A stretch of 37,888 nucleotides of DNA from Pectobacterium betavasculorum (GTDB lineage: Bacteria; Pseudomonadota; Gammaproteobacteria; Enterobacterales; Enterobacteriaceae). Made by a program: the position numbers and the translations under genes. Positions within the stretch are counted from its first letter, which is position 1; each line of letters begins with the position of its first letter. Below are positions 1 to 7,394 of the stretch, in pieces. The stretch spans positions 1 to 37,888 of the forward strand of contig NZ_JQHM01000020.1 of assembly GCF_000749845.1 (NCBI RefSeq). Direction: 5' to 3'. The notes under the pieces were generated by a model. That model did not search any database, was not told the DNA's origin, and saw only the letters and a list, made by a program, of their open reading frames with translations.

Positions 1-127
1 TATACCCTAAATAATTCGAGTTGCGTGAAGGCGGCAACTGCGAGAATCCCCAGGAGCTTACTCAGGTAAGTGACTGGGGTGAGCAAAGGCAGCCAACGCA
101 CAAGCAGCTTGAAGTATGACGGGTATA
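1..127. repeat. ERIC element (enterobacterial repetitive intergenic consensus), apparently full length
   Basis: The 127-bp stretch begins TATACCC and ends GGGTATA, the terminal inverted repeat of ERIC, and carries the central inverted repeat (AATCCCCAGGAGCTTAC, then GTAAGTGACTGGGGTGAG). The length equals the canonical ERIC unit. It lies 9 bp beyond the ugpQ stop codon, so it would be transcribed at the 3' end of the ugp mRNA and could fold into a long stem. Confidence 0.95.
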
Positions 128-136
128 AGGCAGACC

Positions 137-886
137 TCAGCCGGTCGCGAAGCTAGCCCCAATTAAATCTATCCGGTCAGTACAGATACAGTCAACGCCC
201 CAATCCAGCAAAGTTTGCGCGCGATCGGGTTGGTTAACGGTATAAACCAAAATGCGCAAACCTGCGGCTTTCAGCGCCGCAACGCGTTCTGCCGTCAGCA
301 GTTTATGATTCAGATGGATAGACACGCATCCCAAACGCCGCGTTAACGCCAGCCAGTCCTCTTCCCACTCATCCAGCAGCAGCCCACGCGGCAGCTCCGG
401 TGCGGCCTGCTGTGCCGCTTCCAGGGCGTCGATGGAAAACGAGGACAACAGCGGCGCGGAGGGATGATCGGCCCATAGCTGACGCGCCGCCAGCGCAATC
501 ACACGCCCGGTTTCGGTTTCATATCCAGTGGTGGGTTTAATCTCAATATTGGCCGCCATGCCATACTGCACACAGCGTTTTGCCACTTCCGATAGCAGCG
601 GCAGGCGTTCTCCGACAAATTTATGACCGTACCAGCCGCCGACATCCAGCCCGACCAGTTTGTCCCACGGCAACGCTCCCGCGATGCCCCAGCCGTTGCT
701 GGTACGCTCAAGTGTGTCGTCGTGTAAGAGGAAAATCTGGCCGTCCTGCGACAGCTTGGCATCAAATTCGATCATCTTGTGACCGAGGCTGGCACCGACA
801 TCGATCGCCGCCAGCGTGTTTTCCGGTGCCAGTGAACCGCCGCCGCGATGAGCGACAATAGCTGGGTAAGGCCAGATTGTTTCCAT
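137..886 (-). CDS. ugpQ: Glycerophosphodiester phosphodiesterase, cytoplasmic (UgpQ)
   Basis: This 249-aa enzyme hydrolyses glycerophosphodiesters to sn-glycerol 3-phosphate plus an alcohol in the cytoplasm. The GDPD signature is visible: HRGGG with His13/Arg14, the E-x-D metal site Glu40/Asp42, and the general acid/base His55 in [10 protein letters not shown]. There is no signal peptide, which fits UgpQ rather than periplasmic GlpQ. It is the last gene of the ugp operon; its ATG shares one base with the ugpC stop (TAATG), indicating translational coupling. Length matches the E. coli protein closely. Confidence 0.96.
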   Translation of the reverse strand: METIWPYPAIVAHRGGGSLAPENTLAAIDVGASLGHKMIEFDAKLSQDGQIFLLHDDTLERTSNGWGIAGALPWDKLVGLDVGGWYGHKFVGERLPLLSEVAKRCVQYGMAANIEIKPTTGYETETGRVIALAARQLWADHPSAPLLSSFSIDALEAAQQAAPELPRGLLLDEWEEDWLALTRRLGCVSIHLNHKLLTAERVAALKAAGLRILVYTVNQPDRAQTLLDWGVDCICTDRIDLIGASFATG

Positions 887-1959
887 TATTCCATCCGTAA
901 TCCGCTTTGCGAATCAAACAGGTGCCAGGATGACGTCGGCAAATGCAGCCAGAGCGTCGAGCCGATGGCGGGGCAGTGCTCATAAGAGAGCCGCACAATC
1001 ACGTTTTGCCCGCCCCACTTGCCGTGCGCTAAATTGTCCGCGCCCAGCAGTTCGAGTGTTGAGATCTGCAACGGGATACCACCGGCTTCACGCGTTGCCA
1101 GTTGAATATGCTCCGGCCGTACTCCCAGCGTCAATGCTTTACCGCGCCATTGCGGCTTTGGCTCAGGCAGCGCCAGCGCAATGTCTTCACCGATTTCAAA
1201 GCGGCAGCCATCATCGCTAATGCGCCCTGCCCACAAGTTCATCGCCGGTGAACCAATAAAACTGGCAACGAACAGCGATGCTGGACGGCGGTAAATATCA
1301 GCCGGAGCGCCGATTTGTTCAGCGATACCTTTATTCATCACGATGACGCGCTGCGCCAGCGTCATCGCCTCAACCTGATCGTGTGTGACGTACAGGCTGG
1401 TAGTTTTCAGGCGCTGGTGCAATTGCTGCAATTCCAACCGCATCTGTACGCGCAGTTTGGCATCCAGATTCGACAGCGGCTCATCAAACAGGAACACCGC
1501 AGGTTCACGCACAATCGCCCGCCCCATCGCCACACGCTGACGTTGGCCGCCCGATAGCTCACGCGGTTTACGTTGCAGCAGCGGCATCAGTTCCAGAATA
1601 CGTGCCGCTTCTTCCACACGCTCACGAATCTGCGTCTTACCGAAACCACGAATTTTCAGTCCGTAAGCCATATTGTCGAACACGTTCATGTGCGGATAAA
1701 GCGCGTAGTTCTGGAACACCATCGCAATTCCGCGATCTTTCGGTTCCAGATCGGTGACTCGTTGGTTATCAATGTAGATATCGCCGCTGGTGGTACGTTC
1801 GAGACCTGCCACCATACGCAGCAGCGTCGATTTACCACAGCCAGACGGCCCCACCATCACGACGAATTCGCCATCCGCGACATCCAGATCGATGGGTTGG
1901 ATAATCTGTGTTTTGCCATCGTAGGACTTGGTGACGGCCTGAAGTTTTAAACATGCCAT
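886..1959 (-). CDS. ugpC: sn-Glycerol-3-phosphate ABC transporter ATP-binding protein UgpC
   Basis: This 357-aa ATPase drives the UgpAE permease. Walker [10 protein letters not shown] is at about 37-45, the LSGGQ signature at 135-139, Walker B VFLFDEP near 155-161 and the switch His at 193; a C-terminal MalK-type OB-fold regulatory region follows, as in E. coli UgpC. The open frame runs 39 codons further upstream, but that extension (containing MYLQRLYDLP) is translated repeat DNA, so the start is placed at [10 protein letters not shown], which aligns with family N-termini. It is separated from ugpE by 198 nt filled by a palindromic repeat, unlike the tight spacing usual in this operon. Confidence 0.96.
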   Translation of the reverse strand: MACLKLQAVTKSYDGKTQIIQPIDLDVADGEFVVMVGPSGCGKSTLLRMVAGLERTTSGDIYIDNQRVTDLEPKDRGIAMVFQNYALYPHMNVFDNMAYGLKIRGFGKTQIRERVEEAARILELMPLLQRKPRELSGGQRQRVAMGRAIVREPAVFLFDEPLSNLDAKLRVQMRLELQQLHQRLKTTSLYVTHDQVEAMTLAQRVIVMNKGIAEQIGAPADIYRRPASLFVASFIGSPAMNLWAGRISDDGCRFEIGEDIALALPEPKPQWRGKALTLGVRPEHIQLATREAGGIPLQISTLELLGADNLAHGKWGGQNVIVRLSYEHCPAIGSTLWLHLPTSSWHLFDSQSGLRME

Positions 1960-2000
1960 AAGCGTTTCCGAAATTCGTCTCGATAAATCGCTGCTAAACC

Positions 2001-2146
2001 TGACAAGCGGTGCGGTGATAATGGGTAGATCGTAAAGACGCTGTAAATACATCCCTGTACGCTCGGATTGCGCCATCCCTGGCGCAAACGCTTTACTCTT
2101 CTATCCCATTATCACCGTTCTCATTCTATGAAGAGGTTTACCAACG
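2001..2146. repeat. Palindromic intergenic repeat, copy 1 (inside the ugp operon)
   Basis: A roughly 146-bp imperfect palindrome lies between ugpE and ugpC. Arms CGGTGATAATGGG (2013-2025) and CCCATTATCACCG (2105-2117) are perfect inverted repeats; inside them come TAGATCGTAAAG and CTTTACTCTTCTA, and a small hairpin TGCGCCATCCCTGGCGCA at the core. The core and the outer flanks match a second copy at 17799-17951 in the opposite orientation, but the 11-13-bp arms differ. I do not recognise it as ERIC, REP or BOX. It would fold in the ugp mRNA and could reduce expression of ugpC and ugpQ. Confidence 0.85.
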
Positions 2147-2157
2147 GTATGTCCTAT

Positions 2158-3003
2158 TTATTTTTCGCTGTCGACCAGACCGCGAACGAACCAGCGCTGC
2201 ATAAGTAACACCACCAGCAGCGGCGGCAGCATGGTCAACAGCATGGCGGCCATCACCTGATTCCACTGGGTTGCCCCATCACCAGAGGCAATCATGCTTT
2301 TAATTCCGGCAACCGCAGTGCCCAGATTGGCATCGCTGATAATCAGCAGCGGCCACAGGTACTGGTTCCAGCCGTAAATGAACGTGATCACGAACAGCGC
2401 CGCCAGATTGGTCTTCGACAGCGGCAACACCATGTCGAAGAAGAAACGCATCGGGCTGGCACCGTCGATACGCGCCGCTTCCATCAGTTCATCCGGCAGC
2501 GTCATAAAGAACTGGCGGAATAGAAAGGTGGCGGTCGCCGAGGCCATCAGCGGCAGCGTTAAACCGGTGTAGCTGTCCATCATGTCCAGCCGTGCGATCA
2601 CTTCCACCGTTGGGAAAATACGCACTTCCACCGGCAGCATCAGCGTCAGGAAAATCATCCAGAAGAACAGGTTGCGCAGCGGAAAACGAAAATAAACGAT
2701 GGCGTAAGCGGAGAGGATCGATACGGTAATTTTGCCTACCGTGATCGCCAGCGCCATGACGAAACTGTTGAGCAGCATCAGCCCGAACGGTGTGGTGTTG
2801 TTGCCTGCACCGTGCAGCCAGATATCACGCAGATTTTCCCACAGGTGTGAGCCGGGGATGAGCGTCATCGGAGCCTGAAAGACTTCCTGGTTATCCAGTG
2901 TGGCGGCGACAAAACCCACGTACAGGGGGAACAATACGGCGAGAATGCCGACGATCAGCATGACGTGGCTGAAAATATCTAACCCGCGACGATTCTCAAT
3001 CAT
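2158..3003 (-). CDS. ugpE: sn-Glycerol-3-phosphate ABC transporter permease UgpE
   Basis: This 281-aa inner-membrane permease pairs with UgpA to form the transport channel. Six hydrophobic segments are expected, and the cytoplasmic EAA loop is visible ([23 protein letters not shown]). The C-terminus RGLVDSEK is identical to E. coli UgpE. An in-frame ATG two codons upstream is possible, but AAGG lies 9 nt before MIENRR and only 3 nt before the upstream ATG, so the inner start is preferred and gives the E. coli length. It lies 26 nt after ugpA. Confidence 0.95.
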   Translation of the reverse strand: MIENRRGLDIFSHVMLIVGILAVLFPLYVGFVAATLDNQEVFQAPMTLIPGSHLWENLRDIWLHGAGNNTTPFGLMLLNSFVMALAITVGKITVSILSAYAIVYFRFPLRNLFFWMIFLTLMLPVEVRIFPTVEVIARLDMMDSYTGLTLPLMASATATFLFRQFFMTLPDELMEAARIDGASPMRFFFDMVLPLSKTNLAALFVITFIYGWNQYLWPLLIISDANLGTAVAGIKSMIASGDGATQWNQVMAAMLLTMLPPLLVVLLMQRWFVRGLVDSEK

Positions 3004-3029
3004 TGCCATTGACCTTCATAGATTCACCT

Positions 3030-3917
3030 TCATTGATAATTCACCTTCCGTTCCACAAAACGGAACTGAATAACGGTCAACCCGATCACCAACAGCATCA
3101 AGATCACCGATTGCGCCGCCGAACTGGACAGATCCAACCCTGCAAAGCCTTCGCGATAAATCTTGTAGATCAGCGTAGTTGTCGACTGCACCGGGCCGCC
3201 AGCCGTCGCGGCATCGATAATTGGGAAAGTATCGAAAAAGGCATACACCAGATTGACGACTAACAGGAAGAAGCTCACTGGCGAGATCATCGGCAGCACC
3301 AGATTGAAGAAACGCCGCACCGGCCCTGCACCATCAATCGCACCCGCTTCCACCAGCGAACGGGGGATCGATTGCAGAGCAGCGAGGAAGAACAGGAAGT
3401 TATAGCTAATCTGTTTCCACACCGATGCCAGTACGACTAAAAACATCGCCTGCCCACTGTTCTGGGCGTGATTCCACGTATAACCAAGCAGCCCGAGAAA
3501 ATGGGTAATCAGCCCGAGCCCAGGGTTAAACAGAAACATCCACAGCACAGCAGCGACAGCGGGAGCCACGGCATAAGGCAGAATAATTAAGGTCTGATAC
3601 AGGCGGCTGGCACGGATCACATAGTCCACCAGCGCGGCCAGAAAGAGTGAAATCAGCATGCCAAACCCGGCGACCAAAAAGCTGAATATCAGCGTGGTGT
3701 AGAACGAATCGAGGTAGTAGGGGTTATTGAACAGCTGTCTGAAGTTTTCCATGCCGACAAATTCGCTGGATAGCCCAAACGGGTCTAGGTTCTGCACCGA
3801 ATACCACAGCGCCTGACCAGCAGGCCAGATAAAGAAAATCACGGTAATCAGCAGTTGAGGCAGCACCAGCACATAGGGCAACCAGCTGCTGCGAAAAACG
3901 GGGCGGGATGATGTCAT
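3030..3917 (-). CDS. ugpA: sn-Glycerol-3-phosphate ABC transporter permease UgpA
   Basis: This 295-aa membrane permease is the partner of UgpE. The N-terminus [20 protein letters not shown] matches the family, followed by a periplasmic loop, several membrane spans, and the EAA motif [20 protein letters not shown] that docks on UgpC. The upstream in-frame ATG (four codons earlier, at 3929) lacks a good ribosome-binding site; the chosen start gives the E. coli length. It follows ugpB by 72 nt with no clear terminator between. Confidence 0.95.
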   Translation of the reverse strand: MTSSRPVFRSSWLPYVLVLPQLLITVIFFIWPAGQALWYSVQNLDPFGLSSEFVGMENFRQLFNNPYYLDSFYTTLIFSFLVAGFGMLISLFLAALVDYVIRASRLYQTLIILPYAVAPAVAAVLWMFLFNPGLGLITHFLGLLGYTWNHAQNSGQAMFLVVLASVWKQISYNFLFFLAALQSIPRSLVEAGAIDGAGPVRRFFNLVLPMISPVSFFLLVVNLVYAFFDTFPIIDAATAGGPVQSTTTLIYKIYREGFAGLDLSSSAAQSVILMLLVIGLTVIQFRFVERKVNYQ

Positions 3918-3989
3918 GCGGTAACTCATTGCAAACAGAAAAGAAACAGGCCGATTCCCTTCGGCCCGATATTACTCAACAGCAGCGCA

Positions 3990-5324
3990 TTACTTCGTGG
4001 ACTGCTCGAAGCGACGCAGCAGCGCGTTACCGCGATCTACCGCGCTATCTAACGCCTGTTGTGGCGTCTTCTTGCCTGTCCATACGCTTTCTAATTCTTC
4101 ATCCACGACGGTACGGATTTGTGGCATATTGCCCAAACGCATACCCTTGGTGAACGGCAACGGTGGCTTGTTCAGCATCTGACGCGTAGCAATATCCGCA
4201 CCAGGGTTTTTCTCATAGAAGCCCTGCTTCTGCGTCAGCTCATACGCCGCAGTCGTGATCGGCAGGTAACCGGTTTTCTGGTGCCATTCAGCGGCATTTT
4301 CTGGTTTCGCCAGGAATTGCATAAACTCAGCAACGCCTTTGTAGGTCGCGGCATTTTTACCGCCCATCACCCACAGGCTGGCTCCACCGATAATGGCATT
4401 CTGCGGTGCGCCTTGCGCATCGGCGTCATACGGCATCATGCCGACACCGTAGTTGAACTTAGCGTGTTGACGGATATCTGCCAGCGATCCCGAAGAGGCG
4501 GTTGTAATAGCGCAATCGCCGTTGTAGAACTTCTCGGTCGGCTCATCCTTACGCCCGAAGTAGGTGAAATCACCCTTCTTGTTCATACCCTGCAACAGCT
4601 GGATGTGTTTGACCTGCGTAGGTTTATTGAATTCCAGTACCGCATCGGTGCCGTCAAAACCGTTATTCCTGGTCGCCACGGGCAGACCGTTCCAGGCGCT
4701 GAAGTTTTCAATCTGAATCCAGCCCTGCCAGCCGCTAGCGTAGCCACACTTCATACCAGCAGCGCGCAATTTGGCGGTGTAGTCAGCCATCTGTTGCCAG
4801 GTTTTCGGCGGCTGTTCTGGATCTAAACCGGCTTTCTTGAAGGCATCTTTGTTGTAATACAGCACGGGGGTCGAGCTGTTAAACGGCTGCGACAGCAGGT
4901 GGCCGCTCTTCGCATCGGTGTAATAACCGGAGACAGTCGGCACAAATACCGACTCATCGAAAGTAATGCCTGACTCTTTGAAGACTTCATAGACAGGCTT
5001 GATGGCTTTACTTGCCATCATGGTCGCCGTACCAACTTCATAGACCTGCAAAATGGCGGGCGCATTGCCAGCGCGATAGGCCGCAATCCCGGCTGCCAGA
5101 TTCTGTTCGTAGTTGCCTTTATAGACCGGTACAATTTTTACGTCGCTGTGTTCTTTATTAAAACGATCGGCCAGAGAATTCACTTCTTTCCCTAACTCGC
5201 CTTCCATGGAATGCCAGAAAGGAATTTCTGTTGCGGCCTGCGCACCGGCGCTCATCAGCGCGAATGCCACACACGCCGCTGCGGTGCGAATAGCATGTGT
5301 TTTACGAATTGTGTTGTTGAACAT
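3990..5324 (-). CDS. ugpB: Periplasmic sn-glycerol-3-phosphate-binding protein UgpB
   Basis: This 444-aa solute-binding protein delivers glycerol 3-phosphate and glycerophosphodiesters to UgpAE. A Sec signal peptide (basic [13 protein letters not shown], hydrophobic core, cleavage after AQA at about residue 30) precedes the mature sequence [20 protein letters not shown], which is near-identical to E. coli. The open frame extends five codons upstream to a TTG, but AGGAG sits about 6 nt before the ATG at 5324, deciding the start. It is the first gene of the operon, preceded by a 200-nt leader and Pho boxes. Confidence 0.97.
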   Translation of the reverse strand: MFNNTIRKTHAIRTAAACVAFALMSAGAQAATEIPFWHSMEGELGKEVNSLADRFNKEHSDVKIVPVYKGNYEQNLAAGIAAYRAGNAPAILQVYEVGTATMMASKAIKPVYEVFKESGITFDESVFVPTVSGYYTDAKSGHLLSQPFNSSTPVLYYNKDAFKKAGLDPEQPPKTWQQMADYTAKLRAAGMKCGYASGWQGWIQIENFSAWNGLPVATRNNGFDGTDAVLEFNKPTQVKHIQLLQGMNKKGDFTYFGRKDEPTEKFYNGDCAITTASSGSLADIRQHAKFNYGVGMMPYDADAQGAPQNAIIGGASLWVMGGKNAATYKGVAEFMQFLAKPENAAEWHQKTGYLPITTAAYELTQKQGFYEKNPGADIATRQMLNKPPLPFTKGMRLGNMPQIRTVVDEELESVWTGKKTPQQALDSAVDRGNALLRRFEQSTK

Positions 5325-5392
5325 GCCTGTCTCCTGCAATCAATTAAGTTCGCCATCATCACGTAGTGCCGATCGTTAAGGAGCGAGATACC

Positions 5393-5448
5393 GGGGGCGA
5401 CCACGGAGCGAGGTATCCCTGCGGGAACCTCATCACCGTGTTTCCCCC
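5393..5448. repeat. Imperfect palindrome in the ugpB leader
   Basis: GGGGG (5393-5397), ACGG (5403-5406) and GAGGT (5410-5414) are mirrored by ACCTC (5427-5431), CCGT (5436-5439) and CCCCC (5444-5448), giving a GC-rich interrupted stem. GGAGCGAG occurs twice as a direct repeat at 5380 and 5405. It lies between the Pho boxes and ugpB, so it should be in the untranslated leader. It may be a degraded intergenic repeat: GAAACACGG on its minus strand also occurs near 34578. I do not recognise the family. Confidence 0.6.
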
Positions 5449-5523
5449 TAAATCCATACTTAAGCGACGGGAATTACCATCATCACGGCGTTTTTTATGC
5501 GAAGGTAAACATGACATGAGCGT

Positions 5524-5563
5524 ATGACAGAAAAATAACTGGAAGATGACGGGAAAGTGACAA
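5524..5563 (-). promoter_or_regulatory. Tandem Pho box (PhoB-binding sites) for ugpB
   Basis: Read on the minus strand, four 7-mers lie exactly 11 bp apart: TTGTCAC-TTTC, CCGTCAT-CTTC, CAGTTAT-TTTT, CTGTCAT. This is the PhoB architecture (CTGTCAT units separated by 4 AT-rich bp), here two boxes in tandem. The ugp operon is a known Pho regulon member in E. coli. An extended -10-like TGTCATGTT follows about 7 nt downstream. Confidence 0.88.
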
Positions 5564-5605
5564 GGAAAGGAGGTCTTCTTATTGGCTACTAAGTAGGCTG
5601 TTCTG

Positions 5606-5640
5606 TGCTACCATCTGTGTTAATAGATAACACAGGAGGT
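5606..5640 (+). promoter_or_regulatory. parDE-like promoter and palindromic operator
   Basis: A perfect inverted repeat CTGTGTTA-N5-TAACACAG spans 5615-5635 and directly abuts the Shine-Dalgarno GGAGG (5636-5640). An extended -10 candidate TGCTACCAT (5606-5614) lies just upstream, so a bound antitoxin would cover the transcription start. A second small palindrome CTACT-A-AGTAG is at 5586-5596. This fits autoregulation by a ParD-type ribbon-helix-helix antitoxin; binding is inferred. Confidence 0.7.
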
Positions 5641-5644
5641 TTTT

Positions 5645-5887
5645 ATGCCTAGAACGACAAGTATTACGATCGGCGAACAACTGGATGACTTTGTCTCCAA
5701 ATTAATAGATAGCGGTCGCTATAGTTCTACCAGTGAAGTCATCAGGTCAGCTCTTCGTCTTCTTGAACAACAAGAATCCAAAACAGAGGCTCTGAAAAAA
5801 GCGATTTATGCAGGGGAACAAAGTGGAGAAAGTTCGTTGACGCTGCGTGAAATTGCGGCAAAAAAGAAGCGCGAACGGAATGTATAA
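5645..5887 (+). CDS. ParD-family (CC2985-type) ribbon-helix-helix antitoxin
   Basis: This 80-aa protein has the RHH N-terminus MPRTTSITIGEQLDDFVSKL followed by SGRYSSTSEVIRSALRLLEQQE, the typical ParD dimer and DNA-binding fold, and a charged C-terminal tail that would wrap the toxin. The Shine-Dalgarno AGGAGG is very strong, as expected for an antitoxin made in excess. It overlaps the toxin start by 8 nt (ATGTATAA). It likely neutralises the downstream toxin and represses its own promoter. Confidence 0.9.
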   Translation: MPRTTSITIGEQLDDFVSKLIDSGRYSSTSEVIRSALRLLEQQESKTEALKKAIYAGEQSGESSLTLREIAAKKKRERNV

Positions 5888-6173
5888 ACTCTCTAATCTT
5901 GCAGCAGAAGATTTCGCAGGCATCTTTGAGTACACATTGATCAACTATGGCATCAGTCAGGCTGACAATTATACAGAGTCGCTAGAGAATACGCTGATTC
6001 TGCTAGCAGAATCCCCTTATATAGGCCAAGAGTACCCTGAAATTAGCAATGGTGTGCGCCGATTCGATCATAGGCAACACGCTATTTTCTACCGCATACG
6101 AGAAGAAGATCTTCTTATCATCCGAATCCTGCATCAGCAAATGGAACCTATGTGCCACTTTTTTGATATTTAA
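5880..6173 (+). CDS. ParE-family toxin (RelE/ParE superfamily)
   Basis: This 97-aa protein, MYKLSNLAAEDFAGIFEYT..., has ParE hallmarks: the N-terminal helical pair, the ESPYIGQEYPEI segment, GVRRFDHRQHAIFYRIREEDLLIIRILHQQM and a short C-terminus. ParE proteins poison DNA gyrase; the target here is inferred from family only. The start is the ATG overlapping parD; the longer frame beginning at 5847 merely extends into parD. An inverted repeat CACTTTTT...AAAAAGTG (6156-6179) covers the 3' end and may end transcription. The gene looks intact. Confidence 0.88.
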   Translation: MYKLSNLAAEDFAGIFEYTLINYGISQADNYTESLENTLILLAESPYIGQEYPEISNGVRRFDHRQHAIFYRIREEDLLIIRILHQQMEPMCHFFDI

Positions 6174-6180
6174 AAAGTGC

Positions 6181-6258
6181 CTAAATAAGGATGTATTCAA
6201 TAAATAGCATGCCACCAAGAACAATTATTAGTAATGGCTCTGGTGCTGTTATTCCCAT
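6181..6258 (-). pseudogene. Remnant of a TacT/AtaT-like GNAT acetyltransferase toxin
   Basis: Directly overlapping the 3' end of the TacA-like antitoxin is a 25-codon frame beginning MGITAPEPL, the usual N-terminus of TacT-type toxins (normally about 160-175 aa). It continues LIIVLGGMLF and then stops; IIVLG resembles the mid-protein IPVVVLGRLAV block of these toxins. The simplest reading is an internal deletion joining the first nine residues to the middle, then a premature stop, removing the catalytic GNAT core. The antitoxin/toxin overlap (CCATGGGAATAA) is still as in active modules. Confidence 0.72.
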
Positions 6259-6527
6259 GGTGATTGACGACACATAATATCGTTAATGCGGGCATGACGT
6301 TCTGCGGTGATAGGTGCATCCAACTCGGACAACAATCCATCAAACTGTTCGTTGTCCAGAATAAACAAACGTTGATACAACAAGATGTCCTGCGCCTCGC
6401 GGCAGGCTGCTTCAAGCATAAAGTCGGTACGTGATTTTGACACAAGGTTTGCAGCCATATCGATCAAATCCCGCTGGGAGGCTGTGGCCCGAATAGTGAT
6501 TCGTGCTTCTTTAGTTTCAGGTTTCAT
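6249..6527 (-). CDS. TacA/AtaR-like (DUF1778) antitoxin, now without a toxin
   Basis: This 92-aa protein starts MKPETKEARITIRATASQRDLIDMAANLVSKSR (shown in two parts here), a ribbon-helix-helix DNA-binding domain; the rest (DFMLEAACREAQDILL, FDGLLSELDAPI, SPWE end) is the DUF1778 toxin-binding tail. Three consecutive ATGs are available (6533, 6530, 6527); the third is best spaced from AGG. The upstream region has CTACA repeats at 6553, 6561 and 6583 and a TGTGTAG/CTACACA pair, plausible operator half-sites. The antitoxin appears intact although its toxin is only a remnant. Confidence 0.85.
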   Translation of the reverse strand: MKPETKEARITIRATASQRDLIDMAANLVSKSRTDFMLEAACREAQDILLYQRLFILDNEQFDGLLSELDAPITAERHARINDIMCRQSPWE

Positions 6528-6606
6528 CATCATGCCTGTGTAGTGAATCTCTCTACAACCCTACATGACGTGTACAAAAATGCTACACACCGAAACATCA
6601 CGTTCG

Positions 6607-6650
6607 TTGCAGAAAACCCGTAATTTAGACTATAGTTATTATTACTAGTC
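6607..6650 (+). promoter_or_regulatory. Promoter with possible operator for the HigBA-like pair
   Basis: A -35-like TTGCAG (6607-6612) and -10-like TATAGT (6631-6636) are 18 bp apart. An inverted repeat GACTA...TAGTC (6628-6632, 6646-6650) overlaps the -10 and start region, suitable for repression by the XRE antitoxin. Inferred from sequence pattern only. Confidence 0.5.
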
Positions 6651-6667
6651 ATGTTTAAGGATTAACC

Positions 6668-7093
6668 GTGGCGGTATACACAACTAAGCTCTTCGATAAA
6701 AAACTAAAAAGCGAAATACTTTCTGATGGTTATCTTTGTGAGATTGCTCGTGAGGTGATGAATGGCCGTTTTGAGGGTGACCTTGGCGGTGGTGTGCTTA
6801 AAAAACGAATTGCATTGAATGCCGGAAAGAGTGCAGGAGCCAGAACAATCATCTTTTTCAAGCTGGGCTCTAATCTATTTTTTGCCGATGGATGGAAGAA
6901 AAATCAGGTCAGGAAAGGCGTTAAAGAAATTCAAGATGATGAGCTGGCTGTTTATAAAGACATTGCTGGTGACCTATTTCAACTCACCGTTCAACAAATA
7001 GCTCAATTGGTAAAAGTGAAAGAACTACGAGAGGTGGAATGCGATGGCTGCAAAGATGAAAGAGCTACAGGAAATGGCGAAAAGCCTGCATGA
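6668..7093 (+). CDS. RelE/HigB-like toxin (PF06296 family)
   Basis: This 141-aa protein starts at GTG with AAGGA 6 nt upstream. The sequence VYTTKLFDKKLKSEILSDG, GDLGGGVLKKRIAL, GKSAGARTIIFFK and ADGWKKNQ is characteristic of the RelE-type toxins formerly called DUF1044, thought to act as mRNA interferases. Family members are usually about 110-125 aa; the extra C-terminal residues (about 125-141) correspond to the region overlapping the antitoxin gene. Toxin-first order resembles higBA. Substrate and activity are not determinable here. Confidence 0.85.
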   Translation: MAVYTTKLFDKKLKSEILSDGYLCEIAREVMNGRFEGDLGGGVLKKRIALNAGKSAGARTIIFFKLGSNLFFADGWKKNQVRKGVKEIQDDELAVYKDIAGDLFQLTVQQIAQLVKVKELREVECDGCKDERATGNGEKPA

Positions 7094-7373
7094 ACATGGG
7101 GGTATCACTGATACCACGATGGAACGCATCAATAATCGGGTTGCAGCAAGGGAATTCCGTGAACGCATTGAGCAAGCTCACGCAATGAGTGGTGCAGACA
7201 TTCAGAACATGCGTTCCCGTTATAAAATGTCGCAATCTTCTTTAGCTTACGCTCTCAATATGTCCGTTGAGAGCGTCTCAAAATGGGAACGAAATGAGAA
7301 GAAGCCCTCAGGGGCTGCGCTACGTCTTCTCAATATAATCAACGAGAAAGGTCTCGATATTTTTGCCAGTTAG
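7044..7373 (+). CDS. XRE-family helix-turn-helix antitoxin (HigA-like)
   Basis: This 109-aa protein has a C-terminal HTH of the type paired with PF06296 toxins: IQNMRSRYKMSQSSLAYALN, then MSVESVSKWERNEKKPSGAALRLLNII. The N-terminal 50 residues are helical and charged and probably contact the toxin. The start at 7044 has GAGGTGG about 9 nt upstream and overlaps the toxin gene by 50 nt; ATGs at 7056 and 7074 are alternatives. It likely represses the upstream promoter through the GACTA/TAGTC site. Confidence 0.85.
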   Translation: MAAKMKELQEMAKSLHEHGGITDTTMERINNRVAAREFRERIEQAHAMSGADIQNMRSRYKMSQSSLAYALNMSVESVSKWERNEKKPSGAALRLLNIINEKGLDIFAS

Positions 7374-7394
7374 ACAAACAGACATAACCCCCCC

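Noticed and set aside
1960-2076. 39-codon N-terminal extension of ugpC (MAQSERTGMYLQRLYDLP...)
   Set aside because: It is translated palindromic repeat; UgpC family proteins start at [10 protein letters not shown].
4119-4826. 235-aa open frame antisense to ugpB
   Set aside because: Shadow of a well-supported gene; no recognisable domain or ribosome-binding site.
6197-6445. 82-aa minus-strand frame overlapping the TacA-like antitoxin
   Set aside because: Wrong frame relative to the antitoxin; the toxin remnant is a different frame starting at 6258.
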